DNA of 64,000 nt from Burkholderiales bacterium RIFCSPLOWO2_12_FULL_65_40. Its GTDB lineage: Bacteria; Pseudomonadota; Gammaproteobacteria; Burkholderiales; Burkholderiaceae_C. The stretch is taken from positions 53,885 through 117,884 of the forward strand of contig MESL01000051.1 in the NCBI GenBank assembly GCA_001770955.1, given 5' to 3'. Each line of letters starts with the position of its first letter. Position 1 is the stretch's first letter. The notes beneath the pieces were generated by a model. The model saw only the letters and a list, made by a program, of their open reading frames with translations, ran no database searches and was not told the origin of the DNA. Positions 15,595 to 25,730 of the stretch are shown piece by piece. The translations under genes were made by a program, and so were the position numbers.

Positions 15595-16998
15595 ATGGCA
15601 GCCTCGAACGCATCATCCATTGCCACGCGCACTGAGCGCGACAGCTTCGGCCCCATCAACGTGCCCGCCAGACGGCTGTGGGGGGCGCAGACCCAGCGCT
15701 CGCTGGAGCATTTCGCCATCTCGGGCGAGCGCATGGCGCCCGAGCTGCTGCGCGCGCTGGCGCAGGTCAAGCGCGCCAGCGCCTACGTCAACCACCGCCT
15801 GGGCCTGCTGGAGGCCACAAAGACCACGGCCATTGTGGCGGCGGCGGACGAGGTGATCCAGGGCGCATGGACCGAGGAGTTCCCGCTCGTAGTCTGGCAG
15901 ACCGGATCGGGCACGCAGACGAACATGAACATGAACGAGGTGCTGGCCAACCGCGCCAGCGAGCTGCTGGGCGGCAGCCGGGGGCAGGATCGCCTGGTGC
16001 ACCCGAACGACGAGGTGAACCTGAGCCAGTCGAGCAATGACGTGTTCCCCACGGCGATGCATGTCGCGGCCGTGGATGCACTCATGCACCAGTTGCTGCC
16101 TGCCCTGCACGCGCTGCGCGCCACGCTGGCCGGCAAGGCCGAGGAATTCGCGGACGTGGTGAAGATCGGCCGCACGCACCTGCAGGACGCGACGCCACTC
16201 ACACTGGGGCAGGAGATCTCGGGCTGGGTGGCGCAGCTGCAGCACGCCGAGCAGCATGTGCGCGCCGCGCTGCCGCATCTGTGCGAGCTGGCGCTGGGCG
16301 GCACGGCGGTGGGCACGGGGCTGAACGCCCCTCCGGGCTATGCGCAGGATGTGGCGCAAGAGCTGGCCGACCTGACGGGCCTGCCCTTTGTCACCGCGCC
16401 GAACAAGTTCGAGGCCCTGGCCAGTTGCGATGCGCTGGTGCACGGCCATGGCGCACTCAAGACGCTGGCCGCCAGCCTGATGAAGATCGCCAACGACGTG
16501 CGCTGGCTGGCCAGCGGGCCGCGCAGCGGCCTGGGCGAGATCAGCATTCCCGAGAACGAGCCGGGCTCGTCCATCATGCCCGGCAAGGTCAACCCGACGC
16601 AGTGCGAGGCGCTGACCATGCTGTGCTGCCAGGTGATGGGCAACGACGTGGCCATCAACATCGGCGGCGCGAGCGGCAACTTTGAGCTGAATGTGTTCCG
16701 CCCCATGGTGGTGCACAACTTCCTGCAGAGCGTGCGGCTGCTGGCCGACGGCATGCGCAGCTTCAACGACCATTGCGCGGTGGGCATCGTGCCCAACCGT
16801 GCGCGCATCGCCGAACTGCTGGAGCGCTCGCTGATGCTGGTAACGGCGCTCAACCCGCACATTGGCTACGACAAGGCCGCGCAGATCGCCAAGATGGCCC
16901 ACCAGCAGGGTCTGAGCCTGCGCGCGGCGGCCATGGCCAGCGGCCATGTGACGGCCGAGCAGTTCGATGCCTGGGTGGTGCCTGCCCGCATGGTCTGA
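15595..16998 (+). CDS. fumC: Fumarate hydratase, class II
   Basis: A 467-residue iron-independent fumarase. The ATG at 15595 has AAGGAG seven bases upstream. The fumarase/aspartase signature [11 protein letters not shown] lies near residue 323, and the [14 protein letters not shown] region near residue 140 and GRTHLQDA near residue 186 are intact. Length matches FumC (about 460-470). It is divergent from the class I enzyme. In E. coli FumC is used under oxidative stress and low iron; a similar division of labour here is inference. Confidence 0.96.
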   Translation: MAASNASSIATRTERDSFGPINVPARRLWGAQTQRSLEHFAISGERMAPELLRALAQVKRASAYVNHRLGLLEATKTTAIVAAADEVIQGAWTEEFPLVVWQTGSGTQTNMNMNEVLANRASELLGGSRGQDRLVHPNDEVNLSQSSNDVFPTAMHVAAVDALMHQLLPALHALRATLAGKAEEFADVVKIGRTHLQDATPLTLGQEISGWVAQLQHAEQHVRAALPHLCELALGGTAVGTGLNAPPGYAQDVAQELADLTGLPFVTAPNKFEALASCDALVHGHGALKTLAASLMKIANDVRWLASGPRSGLGEISIPENEPGSSIMPGKVNPTQCEALTMLCCQVMGNDVAINIGGASGNFELNVFRPMVVHNFLQSVRLLADGMRSFNDHCAVGIVPNRARIAELLERSLMLVTALNPHIGYDKAAQIAKMAHQQGLSLRAAAMASGHVTAEQFDAWVVPARMV

Positions 16999-16999
16999 A

Positions 17000-17077
17000 T
17001 ATGGCTGTGCTTTGCGCCTAGATCGGCCGCGTTTTCGCGGCCTGCTCGGGCATTCCGGATTCATTCACACCTTCTGA
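17000..17077 (+). repeat. REP-like element, single unit
   Basis: These 78 bases start two bases after the fumC stop and match 50614-50691 at 73 of 78 positions without gaps. The unit contains a perfect hairpin GGCCGCG-TTTT-CGCGGCC (17025-17042) and ends in CATTCACACCTTCTGA. It lacks the other half present in the second copy. It could also act as a 3' end structure for fumC. Confidence 0.75.
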
Positions 17078-17140
17078 CCACAGCAGACGGACCGCCCTGG
17101 CGCCATCAGGGGCAATCGGGCGGGGCAGCGGAGGGCGTCT

Positions 17141-17170
17141 TATACTGAAGATTCATTTTTGGTGAATCTT
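17141..17170 (+). promoter_or_regulatory. Promoter -10 with NsrR-like operator
   Basis: TATACT at 17141-17146 looks like a -10 box. It is followed at 17148-17170 by the 23-base inverted repeat AAGATTCA-TTTTTGG-TGAATCTT, with eight-base perfect arms. The left half AAGATTCATTT differs at one position from the NsrR half-site AAGATGCATTT, and the 11-1-11 spacing fits. A repressor bound here would cover the transcription start. No clear -35 is seen. NsrR control is inferred from the motif and from the DUF2249 gene behind it. Confidence 0.55.
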
Positions 17171-17192
17171 TGTTTATCTACTGCGACCGACC

Positions 17193-17447
17193 ATGAACGC
17201 CCACGTCCACACCTCGCCCGACGCCATCTACCCCTTCGACGCCCGCGGCGTTGCCAAGCGCTTCCGCCATGCGGCCATCTTCGGCGCGCTCGATTCTCTG
17301 CACCCGGGCGAGACGATGCGTTTCGTCAACGACCACGATCCGCTGCCCCTGCTGCAGCAGATGCAAATGCGCTATGGCGAGGCCGTGCGCATCGCGTACC
17401 AGCAGCGCGAGCCCGGCGCCATCGTCATCGACTTCGTGCGCCAGTGA
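17193..17447 (+). CDS. DUF2249 domain protein, probably nitric-oxide responsive
   Basis: An 84-residue cytoplasmic protein starting at ATG 17193, about 30 bases after a candidate operator. The sequence fits the DUF2249 family: FDARGVAKRFRHAAIF near the start, the central 'GETMRFVNDHDPLPLL' element and a closing beta hairpin (AIVIDFVRQ). Family members are often found with NO-reductase, NnrS or hemerythrin-like genes and in NsrR regulons. The molecular function is unknown. Here it stands alone between fumC and mnmH. Confidence 0.75.
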   Translation: MNAHVHTSPDAIYPFDARGVAKRFRHAAIFGALDSLHPGETMRFVNDHDPLPLLQQMQMRYGEAVRIAYQQREPGAIVIDFVRQ

Positions 17448-17495
17448 ACAGGGTGCCAGCGCATCCCGCCGGCGTGTTGAAATGCTATATAAATA

Positions 17496-17539
17496 ATAGC
17501 TATCGACGCTTTCTAGATAAGCGCTAGAGGCACTTTTTT
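17496..17539 (+). repeat. Dispersed GATAGCT...AGCGCT intergenic element, copy 2
   Basis: AATAGCTATCGACGCTTTC then TAGATAAGCGCTAGAGGC and a T-run. The CGCTT/AAGCG arms can pair over a TCTAGAT loop. It lies between the convergent DUF2249 and mnmH genes, ending two bases before the mnmH stop, like copy 1 between another convergent pair. A terminator role is possible. Confidence 0.6.
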
Positions 17540-17540
17540 C

Positions 17541-18599
17541 TTAAATTTCTGTTGCCAGGGCCAGCACCTGCCCGGCCAGGGCTTCGATGCCTGCAGGTGT
17601 CAACGTATCGGCCTGCACCACCTGGCGCTGCGCCCACTGGTGCAGGTGCGTGCTTTGGGAGCGGGCGTACAGCGGGTCGTAGTGCAGCGCCATGAGTTCG
17701 GCGAACAGCGGTTCCAGCGCGCCCTCGGCGGCCCAGCCTTGCCAGCGCTCGATCACCTGCCTGCCATGCAGTTCGCGCAGCGTGCCCAGCTGCCGGGCCA
17801 GCGCGGCCGGGTCGTCGCCCAGGTTGGCGTAGTCGCGCAGCAAAAACGCCAGGCGCGTGGCGGGGCTGGCCTGGATCTCGATGCAGGGGCTGGCGCGCAG
17901 GCGCTGCACCAGCGGTTGGGGCACCGCAATGCGGCCAATGCGGCTGCTCTCGGCCTCCACATAAATCGGGCGTTGCAGGTCCAGCGGCTCCAGCGCCTGC
18001 ACCAGCAGGGTCTCGAACGCCGTCTGCGACGGCTGATCCACGCCAGGCCAGGCGCCCAGCACCGAGCCCCGGTGGCGCGCACAGGCTTCTAGGTCCAGCA
18101 CCTGCGCGCCGCGCGCGGCCAGGGCCTGCAGCACGCGCGTTTTGGCGCTGCCCGTGGGGCCGCACAGCACGCGCAGCGGCAGTTGTGGGCCCAGGGCCTC
18201 GATGCGCTCGATCACATGCCGGCGCCAGCTTTTGTAGCCCCCGGCCAGTTGCTGCGCGTCCCAGCCCACCAGGCGCAGCCAGGTCACCATGGAGCCGCTG
18301 CGCATGCCGCCGCGCCAGCAGTACACCAGCGGCTTCCAGGTGGCGGGCTTGTCCGCAAACTGTTCCCGCAGGTGGCGCGCCAGGTTGGCTGCCACCATGG
18401 CGCCGCCCACGCGCCGCGCCTCGAACGCGCCCTGCTGTTTGTAGAGCGTACCGACGATGCGGCGCTCCTCGTCGTCGAGCACGGGGCAGTTGATGGCGCC
18501 GGGCAGGTGGTCGAGCGCGAACTCGGCGGGCGAGCGCGCATCGATCAGGGCGTCAAAGGCATGCCGTTCGTGCACGCGCACGGGGCCGCGGTGGCTCAT
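17541..18599 (-). CDS. mnmH: tRNA 2-selenouridine synthase (MnmH/SelU)
   Basis: A 352-residue enzyme that replaces the sulfur of 2-thiouridine at the tRNA wobble position with selenium, using selenophosphate. The N-terminal rhodanese domain (residues 1-125) carries Cys94 in VYCWRGGMRS. The C-terminal part has a P-loop GPTGSAKT (residues 147-154), where Ala replaces the usual Gly before Lys. Length is typical (about 350-370). It is divergent from selD, which makes its selenium donor, across 59 bases. The pairing strongly supports the call. Confidence 0.94.
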   Translation of the reverse strand: MSHRGPVRVHERHAFDALIDARSPAEFALDHLPGAINCPVLDDEERRIVGTLYKQQGAFEARRVGGAMVAANLARHLREQFADKPATWKPLVYCWRGGMRSGSMVTWLRLVGWDAQQLAGGYKSWRRHVIERIEALGPQLPLRVLCGPTGSAKTRVLQALAARGAQVLDLEACARHRGSVLGAWPGVDQPSQTAFETLLVQALEPLDLQRPIYVEAESSRIGRIAVPQPLVQRLRASPCIEIQASPATRLAFLLRDYANLGDDPAALARQLGTLRELHGRQVIERWQGWAAEGALEPLFAELMALHYDPLYARSQSTHLHQWAQRQVVQADTLTPAGIEALAGQVLALATEI

Positions 18600-18658
18600 G
18601 AGAAAACTCCAGTGGAGAAAAGGTGAAAAAGTGGCATGGCTGGCACAATCACGCCACC

Positions 18659-19729
18659 ATGAACGATGCCTCTCCCGTGATTGCTGAAAACATCAAGCTT
18701 ACCCAGTTCGCGCACGGCGGAGGGTGTGGCTGCAAGATTGCACCCGGCTTGCTGCGCGAGATTCTGGCACGTGCGCCGCAGGGCCTGGTGCCGCCCGAGT
18801 TGCTGGTGGGCACCGAGACCGCCGACGACGCTGCCGTCTACCGCCTGAACGACCAGCAGGCGCTGGTGGCCACCACCGATTTCTTCACGCCCATCGTGGA
18901 CGACCCGTACGACTTCGGCCGCATCGCCGCGACCAATGCGCTGTCCGACATCTACGCCATGGGCGGCACGCCCATCATGGCGCTGGCCATCGTCGGCATG
19001 CCCATTGGCAAGCTGCCGCCCGAGGTGATCGGACGGGTACTGGAAGGCGGCGCTGCTGTCTGCCGCGCGGCCGGCATCCCCATCGCAGGGGGGCACAGCA
19101 TTGACGTGCTCGAACCCATCTACGGATTGGTGGGCCTGGGCCTGGTGCACCCGGAGCAGGTGCGACGCAATGCCGACGCACGGGCAGGCGATGTGCTGGT
19201 GCTGGGCAAGCCGCTGGGCGTGGGGGTGCTGTCTGCCGCGCTCAAGAAGGGCCAGCTCGACGCTGCAGGCTACGCCGAGATGCTGCGCCACACCACCCAG
19301 CTCAACCGTGTGGGCATGGCACTGGCGCAGATCGACGGCGTGCATGCCATGACCGACGTGACGGGCTTTGGCCTGGCGGGCCATCTGCTGGAGATCTGCC
19401 GGGGCTCGCAGCTCTCGGCGCAGGTGGATCTGGAGCGACTGCCGCTCATTCCAAGTGCTGTGCAGTGGGCCCGGGAGGGCGTGTCCACGGGCGCCTCGGG
19501 CCGCAACTGGGCGGCCTACGGCACCGACGTGGATTGGCCCGAAACGGCACCCGATTGGCAACGAACCCTGCTGACCGACCCGCAGACCAGTGGCGGCCTG
19601 CTGGTCAGCTGTGCCCCGGAGGTGGCGGATGCTGTGCTGCGGGCCTTCCACAGCGACGGCTTCGCGCAGGCCGCCATTGTGGGCCGCATGCAGGCCAGTG
19701 GGGCGGGGCACCGGCTGGTGTGCGTGTGA
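18659..19729 (+). CDS. selD: Selenide, water dikinase (selenophosphate synthase)
   Basis: A 356-residue enzyme that makes selenophosphate from selenide and ATP. The ATG at 18659 gives MNDASPVIAENIKLTQFAHG and fits the family N-terminus; a GTG at 18623 would add 12 unlikely residues. The catalytic motif is GGCGCK (Cys23, Cys25, Lys26), so the enzyme uses cysteine and not selenocysteine. The ADDAAVY and DVTGFGLAGH motifs are present. It is divergent from mnmH. No selA, selB or selC is in the window, so only the tRNA use of selenium is visible. Confidence 0.96.
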   Translation: MNDASPVIAENIKLTQFAHGGGCGCKIAPGLLREILARAPQGLVPPELLVGTETADDAAVYRLNDQQALVATTDFFTPIVDDPYDFGRIAATNALSDIYAMGGTPIMALAIVGMPIGKLPPEVIGRVLEGGAAVCRAAGIPIAGGHSIDVLEPIYGLVGLGLVHPEQVRRNADARAGDVLVLGKPLGVGVLSAALKKGQLDAAGYAEMLRHTTQLNRVGMALAQIDGVHAMTDVTGFGLAGHLLEICRGSQLSAQVDLERLPLIPSAVQWAREGVSTGASGRNWAAYGTDVDWPETAPDWQRTLLTDPQTSGGLLVSCAPEVADAVLRAFHSDGFAQAAIVGRMQASGAGHRLVCV

Positions 19730-19739
19730 GTGATGCGGC

Positions 19740-20369
19740 TTATTGCGCAGGCGCCGGAACGTCCATCATGCGCGCCACATAGCGCGCAATCAGGTCAATT
19801 TCCAGATTCACCTGGGAGCCCGCACGCAGGTGGCCCAGTGCCGTGTTCTGCACGGTGTGCGGAATCAGGTTGATGCTGGCCTCGCAGCCACCGGCAAGAT
19901 CGGCGATGCGGTTCACCGTCAGGCTCACGCCGTTGATGGTGATGGAACCCTTGTAGGCCAGGTAGCGCGCCAACTCGCGCGGTGCCAGCACGCGCAGCTC
20001 CCAGCTTTCGCCCACCTGGGCGAAATGCGTGACCTCTCCGATGCCGTCCACATGGCCCGAGACCATGTGCCCGCCCAGCCGGTCGTTGGCACGCAGGGCC
20101 TTTTCCAGATTGATGGGGCCGGGGGCGCCCAGCCCTGTGGTCTTGAGCAGCGACTCGGCCGAGATGTCGATGGTGAACTGCGGCGTGGCCGGGTCCATGC
20201 TGGTGACCGTCATGCAGGCGCCATTGAGCGCAATGCTGTCGCCCAGGCCCACGTCGTCAAGGTAGCCCGCAGGGGGCGTGATAACCAGCCGCTTGCCGTG
20301 CGTGGCCGTGTCGCCAAGGGCTTGCACAGCGGCAATCTGCCCCATGCCGGTGATGATTCCTGTAAACAT
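19740..20369 (-). CDS. ribE: Riboflavin synthase, alpha chain
   Basis: A 209-residue enzyme catalysing the last step of riboflavin synthesis, dismutation of two lumazines. The start MFTGIITGMG is the family hallmark. Two lumazine-binding barrels repeat the pattern: the first has ALNGACMTVT near residue 47 and the second has SITINGVSLTVN near residue 142. It lies 29 bases downstream of ribD on the same strand and converges with selD ten bases from its stop. No FMN riboswitch is visible upstream of the pair. Confidence 0.95.
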   Translation of the reverse strand: MFTGIITGMGQIAAVQALGDTATHGKRLVITPPAGYLDDVGLGDSIALNGACMTVTSMDPATPQFTIDISAESLLKTTGLGAPGPINLEKALRANDRLGGHMVSGHVDGIGEVTHFAQVGESWELRVLAPRELARYLAYKGSITINGVSLTVNRIADLAGGCEASINLIPHTVQNTALGHLRAGSQVNLEIDLIARYVARMMDVPAPAQ

Positions 20370-20398
20370 GGCGTGGATTGTGGCAGGGTTTGGGCGGT

Positions 20399-21520
20399 TC
20401 AGAATGCGTCGCGCCCCGCTACCCTTGCGAGCACGCGCAGGTCGGGGCCCACGCGCTCCACGCCCTGGAATTGCAACGGCAGCCCCTGCGCCAGGGCTTC
20501 CAGCGGCCCCATATCGGCCATGCCGCGCCCAGGGCCGAGCAACCGAGGGGCCAGATACAACAGCAACTCGTCCACCAGCCTCTCGCGTACCAGCGCGCCA
20601 TGGAGCCGGTGGCCGGCCTCTACATGCAATTCGTTCACGCCGCGCGCAGCCAGGTCGCGCAGCATGGCGGGCAGATCGACCTTGCCTTCAGCGCCTGGCA
20701 GGTGCACCACCGTGGCACCGCGTGCCTCCAACGCTGCCTTGCGGGCAGAAAATTCAGTATCCATAGTGCCTGCAGCGTAGATGGTGCAAGCGCGTCCAGC
20801 TATGAAAAGTGAAGCGTTTGGCGGTGTCTGCAAACGGCTGTCCACCACCACCAGATGCGGCTGGCGAAGCGTGGCCACCTCGCGCACGTTGAGCACCGGG
20901 TCGTCCTGCAGCACCGTGCCTATGCCTGTGAGCACGGCACATGAGCGCGCGCGCCAGGCATGGCCGTCGGCGCGTGCTGCCGGGGAGGTAATCCACTGGC
21001 TGGCGCCGTTGTGCAGCGCCGTGGTGCCGTCCAGCGAAGCGGCCACTTTCAGCCGCACCCACGGCGTACTGCGCACCATGCGGCTGAAAAAACCAATGTT
21101 CAGTTCGCGCGCCGCCTCAGCGCCCGGCCCCACCTCCACCTCCACGCCCGCAGCGCGCAACCGCGCAAAGCCCTGGCCCGCCACCAGCGGGTTCGGGTCT
21201 TCGAGGGAGGCCACCACCTTGCCGATGCCTGCCGCAATCAACGCGTCGCAGCACGGCCCCGTGCGCCCCTGGTGCGCGCAGGGCTCCAGCGTGACATAGG
21301 CGGTTGCGCCGCGCACATCGTTCCCGGCCGCCTGCGCCGCACGCAGCGCCATTACCTCGGCATGCGGGCCGCCCGCCTGCTGGGTAAAGCCTTCGCCGAG
21401 CAGCCGGCCATCGGGCGCGGTGATCACGCAGCCCACGCGCGGGTTGGGGCTGGAAAGAAAAAGCGCCTGGGCGGCGAGCCCAAGCGCTTGGTCGATAGGG
21501 TGGGGCGCGGAAATGGTCAT
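20399..21520 (-). CDS. ribD: Bifunctional riboflavin biosynthesis deaminase/reductase
   Basis: A 373-residue enzyme performing pyrimidine deamination and ribosyl reduction in riboflavin synthesis. The ATG at 21520 (MTISAPHPIDQALGLAAQAL) is chosen; upstream frame would run into pilE. The deaminase half has the zinc motif: His53 and Glu55 (GGPHAEVMAL) with Cys81 and Cys90 (PCAHQGRTGPC). The reductase half begins near residue 150 (RLKVAASLDGTTAL). It lies 25 bases downstream of pilE, so it may be partly co-transcribed with the pilus operon. Confidence 0.95.
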   Translation of the reverse strand: MTISAPHPIDQALGLAAQALFLSSPNPRVGCVITAPDGRLLGEGFTQQAGGPHAEVMALRAAQAAGNDVRGATAYVTLEPCAHQGRTGPCCDALIAAGIGKVVASLEDPNPLVAGQGFARLRAAGVEVEVGPGAEAARELNIGFFSRMVRSTPWVRLKVAASLDGTTALHNGASQWITSPAARADGHAWRARSCAVLTGIGTVLQDDPVLNVREVATLRQPHLVVVDSRLQTPPNASLFIAGRACTIYAAGTMDTEFSARKAALEARGATVVHLPGAEGKVDLPAMLRDLAARGVNELHVEAGHRLHGALVRERLVDELLLYLAPRLLGPGRGMADMGPLEALAQGLPLQFQGVERVGPDLRVLARVAGRDAF

Positions 21521-21545
21521 TGCGCCGGGGATGGTAGCGCAGTGG

Positions 21546-22004
21546 CTATTTGTTCCAGCATTCCGTGACTGATGTGCCACTGGTGTAGTTCACGGCGCTG
21601 CGCACACCCGTGTTGGTGACCGTGAAGTCACCGCACCGGTCGGTGGCCTGTGGTCCACCTACTTTGCGAGTGGCAACCAGGGTATAGGTGGCGTTGGTGT
21701 TGCCCGCTTGGAAATCGATGGTGTAGCGCTTGGTCGGATCAGGCGTGCCATCGGTAAGGCGCCATCGGATTGTGTTCGGTAGAGTTGTTGGATAGACGCC
21801 CGTGGCTGTAGAGGCTCGTTCCAGGTACTGCTGAGCCTGCAACAAGCCGGCCCGCGCATCCGCCCTGTGCCCGCGCCGGATGTACTCGGCATAACTGGGC
21901 ACGGCGACGGCCGTGAGGATGCCCACGATGGCCACCACGATCATCACCTCGATCAGCGTGAAGCCTCTTTGTCGGCGAGCGTTATTTTGTTGGGTGAATC
22001 GCAT
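21546..22004 (-). CDS. pilE: Type IV minor pilin PilE
   Basis: A 152-residue prepilin. The leader [14 protein letters not shown] is cut before Phe15, giving a mature start [20 protein letters not shown] with the conserved Glu5. The C-terminus carries a Cys pair (TDRCGDF and TECWNK) that probably forms the D-region disulfide. It is the last gene of the minor pilin/pilY1 operon, the usual place of PilE in Pseudomonas-type systems. It would be processed by PilD and help prime pilus assembly. Confidence 0.9.
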   Translation of the reverse strand: MRFTQQNNARRQRGFTLIEVMIVVAIVGILTAVAVPSYAEYIRRGHRADARAGLLQAQQYLERASTATGVYPTTLPNTIRWRLTDGTPDPTKRYTIDFQAGNTNATYTLVATRKVGGPQATDRCGDFTVTNTGVRSAVNYTSGTSVTECWNK

Positions 22005-22018
22005 CTTGTGGGCCTTTG

Positions 22019-25000
22019 TTACTGGATCTGGCGCCAGCTCGGGCGCAAGGATTCTTCGGGCATGGCGGCGAGGGTTTCCTTGTTGTTCTTCGCATCAATG
22101 TCAACGTTCTCATACTTGTTTTTCTTGATGATGCTGTGCGGACCCTTGGCCACTTTAGCGCGGGAGAAACTGACCCATTTAGGTGATGTAGCCGTACCAA
22201 TGTTAACGCCGTCGCCGTTGGCTATGAGGAATTTGCCATCGCCGCTTTTGTCCACGACTGCCACCGAAGGTGCCTTGCCGTCCATGATGTTGGTGAAGGT
22301 GCGGTACTGGCGCTCGGCGTCCACTGTCGTGGACTCGCAGCTCTCCACGTTCGGGTCGACATCAGAGCCTTTGGCGGGTACCTGCGACCAGACGGTCAGC
22401 AAATTGCTGGCATCGTAGAACTCCATCGGCTTGAGCAAACGCTCGCCCACTGCGGGCAAGTCGAGATACCAGCCGTTATGGTTGGCCCAGGTGGACGGTT
22501 TCAATTCATCCAGTTCTTTGATCCAGGCAAAGTCACCGTCGTCGACAAACTCACGTGCGGCCAATTTGGCAGTCACCACGCCAATACCCAAGGCGGTGGG
22601 TGCAGGCACACAGTCGTCGCCAGTTGGGCAGGAGCCACCGCCTGGATGCACCTCCAGGCGCTTGCCCAGGCTGGTGCTGATTTCACGATAACGCGTGTTG
22701 TCGAGCACCGAATACAAGGTTTGCACGTCTACGTTATCGGGGTCGGTCTTGGCGGCATTGCGTCCTGTGCCAAAGGCCACCATCATGCCGCCCACGCGCA
22801 CCGTTTTGGCAGTGGGACCGGTGCCCAATTCCATGGATCGATCGTTGGCGCGAACGGTGGGCGGAGCCACGATGGGCTGTGTTTTGGTGCGCGATGAAGA
22901 GCCCAGTGCTGCAGGCCCCCGTGCTGTGAACAGCGGGTTGCCACCAAACGCAACCTTCCAGTTGGCAGGGCTGTCGCTGGTCAGATCGAACTTCCACATA
23001 TTGCCCAGGTTGTCGCCAGCATAGACCACATCGGGGCGGCCGTCTCCATTGATATCGACCAGGCTGGGCGCTGCCAAGCCGTTGTCAGCGGCTTTACCGG
23101 TGCCGGCAGCATCGGTGGTTACGGGAAGTCGCAGCAGTTCCTTGGCGCCATCCAGGTATTGCACGAGGAGCACAGGGCGCTGATTAGTGCTGTTGTAGCC
23201 GTTACCCATGACCACAGCCCAGCGATTGTTGTTCAGTCGCGTGATCTGGGTGCTGCGCATGGCATCGTTGTCGTCCCTCACCGGCTTGGCGGTGATGAAA
23301 CCAATGTCCTTGTCTTCATCCACTGCTTGCAGACAGGCAGTCTTTTCTGCGCCTGCCGGCAGGGCGCCGCAGTTGGGCGCGGGCTCGGTGGCGCCGCGGG
23401 TCCGGTCAAGCTTGACCAGTTGCGATGCATTGGCTTCCCTCCAGCCGGGGAGTGTGGGTTTGGTTGGACTCAGGATATCCGTGGCCGTGGGGTTGGTCAC
23501 GTCCAGCACATAGTAGCCCTTGCCTCCCAAGCCAAGGGTGCCCACGAGAAGGGTGCGCCAATCGGGCAGGTAGGTCGCATTGTTCGGGTCGCCCGGGTCT
23601 TGTGCGCCCACCCCCATGTCTGCATCGCCAGTCATGGGCGAGCCATCTACGTAGAACTTGTGCTTGTTGTTGTATTGCGGGTCGGTCAGCAGGTTCAGGC
23701 TGGGGATGACGCCTCTTGGTACATAGGCGACTTTTTCGGATCCGTCAGAGGCTGCAAAACCGTGCAACATGCCGTCGTTCCCGCCGACATAGAGAACACC
23801 GGGGCGAGATTTGTTGCTGCGCACAAAATCTGTGTAGCCCTTGAGCAAGAAGTTGCCCGCAGGCGCGCCGGTGTACCACACGTCGGAGTTGATGATGTCG
23901 CCCTGGCGGCTCTGGCGTTCACGGTAGGGTTTGGCTGTCGTGTAGCCGCTTGCCTCCGAGCCTTCCAGCGTGCGGTCGCCGCGGATGTAATCAAGCCTTT
24001 GCTGGCCCTTTGTGGCACCCTCATCGGTGCCGCCCACGTTCTTTTGCAGCCACAGTTTCTGAGCGGTGCTGAGATTGGATTCGTCAGAAGCCCACTTGAA
24101 GGGCACGCCGCCCTTGAACTTTGTCGTGTCCCACTTGTCGCTCCAACTGATTACCAGGCGGCTGCTGAGGCTCATCGCGTCGAGCTTGTCGGCCGTGTTT
24201 TGGCCGCCCCATCCCGGGTCTGGGGTGGTGGTTCCGTCAGGCTTGACCTTGTCCGCCGTCACAAAGCCTTTCCAGGCCTTGTCGGGCGCATAGGCAGCCG
24301 TGTATTTGCCCACTTCGCTGCGCGAGACGTTGGAGCCGCTGGTCGCGCTGGCGCTCAGGTCGGGGTCGGTGGCGGTGTTGATCTGGCCGAAGATTTCACG
24401 GAAGGCTTTTTCGAGATCTGTACCACTCTCTACGGCATAGAAGCGGCCGCGACCGTTAAGAGCGGCATGCCAAAGATCCAAAGAGCGCTTGTTTTCACTG
24501 TCCATTAACGGCCAAGTTTTGGTCCCCCTCACGAAGTCAGGAAAACTACCGTCATATCCAAATGGAACTTGCTCCGTGGGCGAAGTGATGTCCGATGCGC
24601 CTGGCCAAGTGGTGGCCATGTTGCTAAAGCCGATGGTGTAGGTCACCATGTGCGGCCAAGTGGCCGGGTTATAGCGCGGGTTCCAGTAGCGGTCGAGTAT
24701 GGCGGGGGATGCAGCGGTACCGAAATTTTCGGTGGCAGGGGCCTTGCGGTAGTCCGCTGCAGGCTGCATGGAGCCAGTCATGCCGCTGGTCTGCATGGGA
24801 ACCGCCCAGCTGTAAAAGGCCCAGTCGGCCAGGGTAGTTCCATTTCGATTGTCGCGGTAAAGCGCCGACTTGGCCCGTTCGGCGGCTGTACTGCCGCCAA
24901 AGACCATGCCGTCGGGCAACGGCAGGTTGGTTGCGTTATCGCGCTTGTTGGTGTCCGGGACGGCGATGGCCGTACCGTTCCAGCGCCCATCAGTCATCAT

Positions 25001-25639
25001 GATGTGGTACGAGCGGCGGCAAGCCAGATATGGCGCGCCGGTGGTGCCAGGTTCAGAGGCCCAGGGGCTGTTGGTACCAAGTGGCCGACGCATGTAGGAA
25101 TCGGCCTGACTGAACATTAGGTGGGACGGCGTGCCGTTACCAGGATCCAGGCCGTTGATGAAGCTGATGAAGTTGTTGCGGTGGGTGTTGTTCAGCACGC
25201 GCATGGAGTTGGTTTTCATGGTTGTGCTGTCAACGTTGCCAGCGCCTGATGCGTTGGCATTGTTGTGCATGACCTGCCATGACAGGCGAATTTTTTTATC
25301 GGGAAGCAAGGTGGTGTCGCGAATGACGCCACCCACCCCGCCATTGCCAATCAACGCGTATTTCAGTACGTTGACGCGGCGGCTGGTTGCGGGCCAGGTG
25401 CCGTCGGCATTGGGTGTGGTGTTGTTGGTGGCACCGTAGGTGTTTTCCTGATCCAGGCGAAAATCCATACTGCCGGAGTCGTCCACCGAGATGATGACGT
25501 TGGGCCGCACATACGGCTCCACCGTGCCCGGAGGTGATTCGATCAAGTCGAGTGCCCAGGCGCTGAAGGGCGCCAGCGCTGCTCCAGCAGCCAGTGCGAG
25601 CAGGGTTTTTCGAAAACGGGGTGGGGTATGTCGGGGCAT
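22019..25639 (-). CDS. pilY1: Type IV pilus tip-associated adhesin PilY1
   Basis: A 1206-residue secreted protein. The ATG at 25639 has AAGGAG five bases upstream. Residues 1-29 form a signal peptide ending AFSAWA. A von Willebrand A-like region follows, with the metal motif DDSGS at residues 53-57. The C-terminal half is the conserved PilY1 beta-propeller domain, with a calcium-loop type motif DINGDGRPD near residue 860. It sits between pilX and pilE, as expected. PilY1 works at the pilus tip in adhesion, twitching and surface sensing. Confidence 0.92.
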   Translation of the reverse strand: MPRHTPPRFRKTLLALAAGAALAPFSAWALDLIESPPGTVEPYVRPNVIISVDDSGSMDFRLDQENTYGATNNTTPNADGTWPATSRRVNVLKYALIGNGGVGGVIRDTTLLPDKKIRLSWQVMHNNANASGAGNVDSTTMKTNSMRVLNNTHRNNFISFINGLDPGNGTPSHLMFSQADSYMRRPLGTNSPWASEPGTTGAPYLACRRSYHIMMTDGRWNGTAIAVPDTNKRDNATNLPLPDGMVFGGSTAAERAKSALYRDNRNGTTLADWAFYSWAVPMQTSGMTGSMQPAADYRKAPATENFGTAASPAILDRYWNPRYNPATWPHMVTYTIGFSNMATTWPGASDITSPTEQVPFGYDGSFPDFVRGTKTWPLMDSENKRSLDLWHAALNGRGRFYAVESGTDLEKAFREIFGQINTATDPDLSASATSGSNVSRSEVGKYTAAYAPDKAWKGFVTADKVKPDGTTTPDPGWGGQNTADKLDAMSLSSRLVISWSDKWDTTKFKGGVPFKWASDESNLSTAQKLWLQKNVGGTDEGATKGQQRLDYIRGDRTLEGSEASGYTTAKPYRERQSRQGDIINSDVWYTGAPAGNFLLKGYTDFVRSNKSRPGVLYVGGNDGMLHGFAASDGSEKVAYVPRGVIPSLNLLTDPQYNNKHKFYVDGSPMTGDADMGVGAQDPGDPNNATYLPDWRTLLVGTLGLGGKGYYVLDVTNPTATDILSPTKPTLPGWREANASQLVKLDRTRGATEPAPNCGALPAGAEKTACLQAVDEDKDIGFITAKPVRDDNDAMRSTQITRLNNNRWAVVMGNGYNSTNQRPVLLVQYLDGAKELLRLPVTTDAAGTGKAADNGLAAPSLVDINGDGRPDVVYAGDNLGNMWKFDLTSDSPANWKVAFGGNPLFTARGPAALGSSSRTKTQPIVAPPTVRANDRSMELGTGPTAKTVRVGGMMVAFGTGRNAAKTDPDNVDVQTLYSVLDNTRYREISTSLGKRLEVHPGGGSCPTGDDCVPAPTALGIGVVTAKLAAREFVDDGDFAWIKELDELKPSTWANHNGWYLDLPAVGERLLKPMEFYDASNLLTVWSQVPAKGSDVDPNVESCESTTVDAERQYRTFTNIMDGKAPSVAVVDKSGDGKFLIANGDGVNIGTATSPKWVSFSRAKVAKGPHSIIKKNKYENVDIDAKNNKETLAAMPEESLRPSWRQIQ

Positions 25640-25730
25640 GGCTGCTCCTTGGGTAAAAAGGGTTGATTGGCTCAAGAGTCGCTCTGGGGCTTATGGGGAA
25701 AGCGTTCTAAGCTTTTGTTTTGATGGTTCA

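Noticed and set aside
15613..17064. Long - strand frame opposite fumC
   Set aside because: Antisense shadow of a conserved enzyme; no family motif.
18659..19729. Selenocysteine (in-frame TGA) in selD
   Set aside because: The catalytic site is Cys (GGCGCK) and the frame is open without an internal TGA.
21521..21545. FMN riboswitch upstream of ribD
   Set aside because: Only 25 bases separate pilE and ribD and none of the conserved RFN-element blocks is seen.
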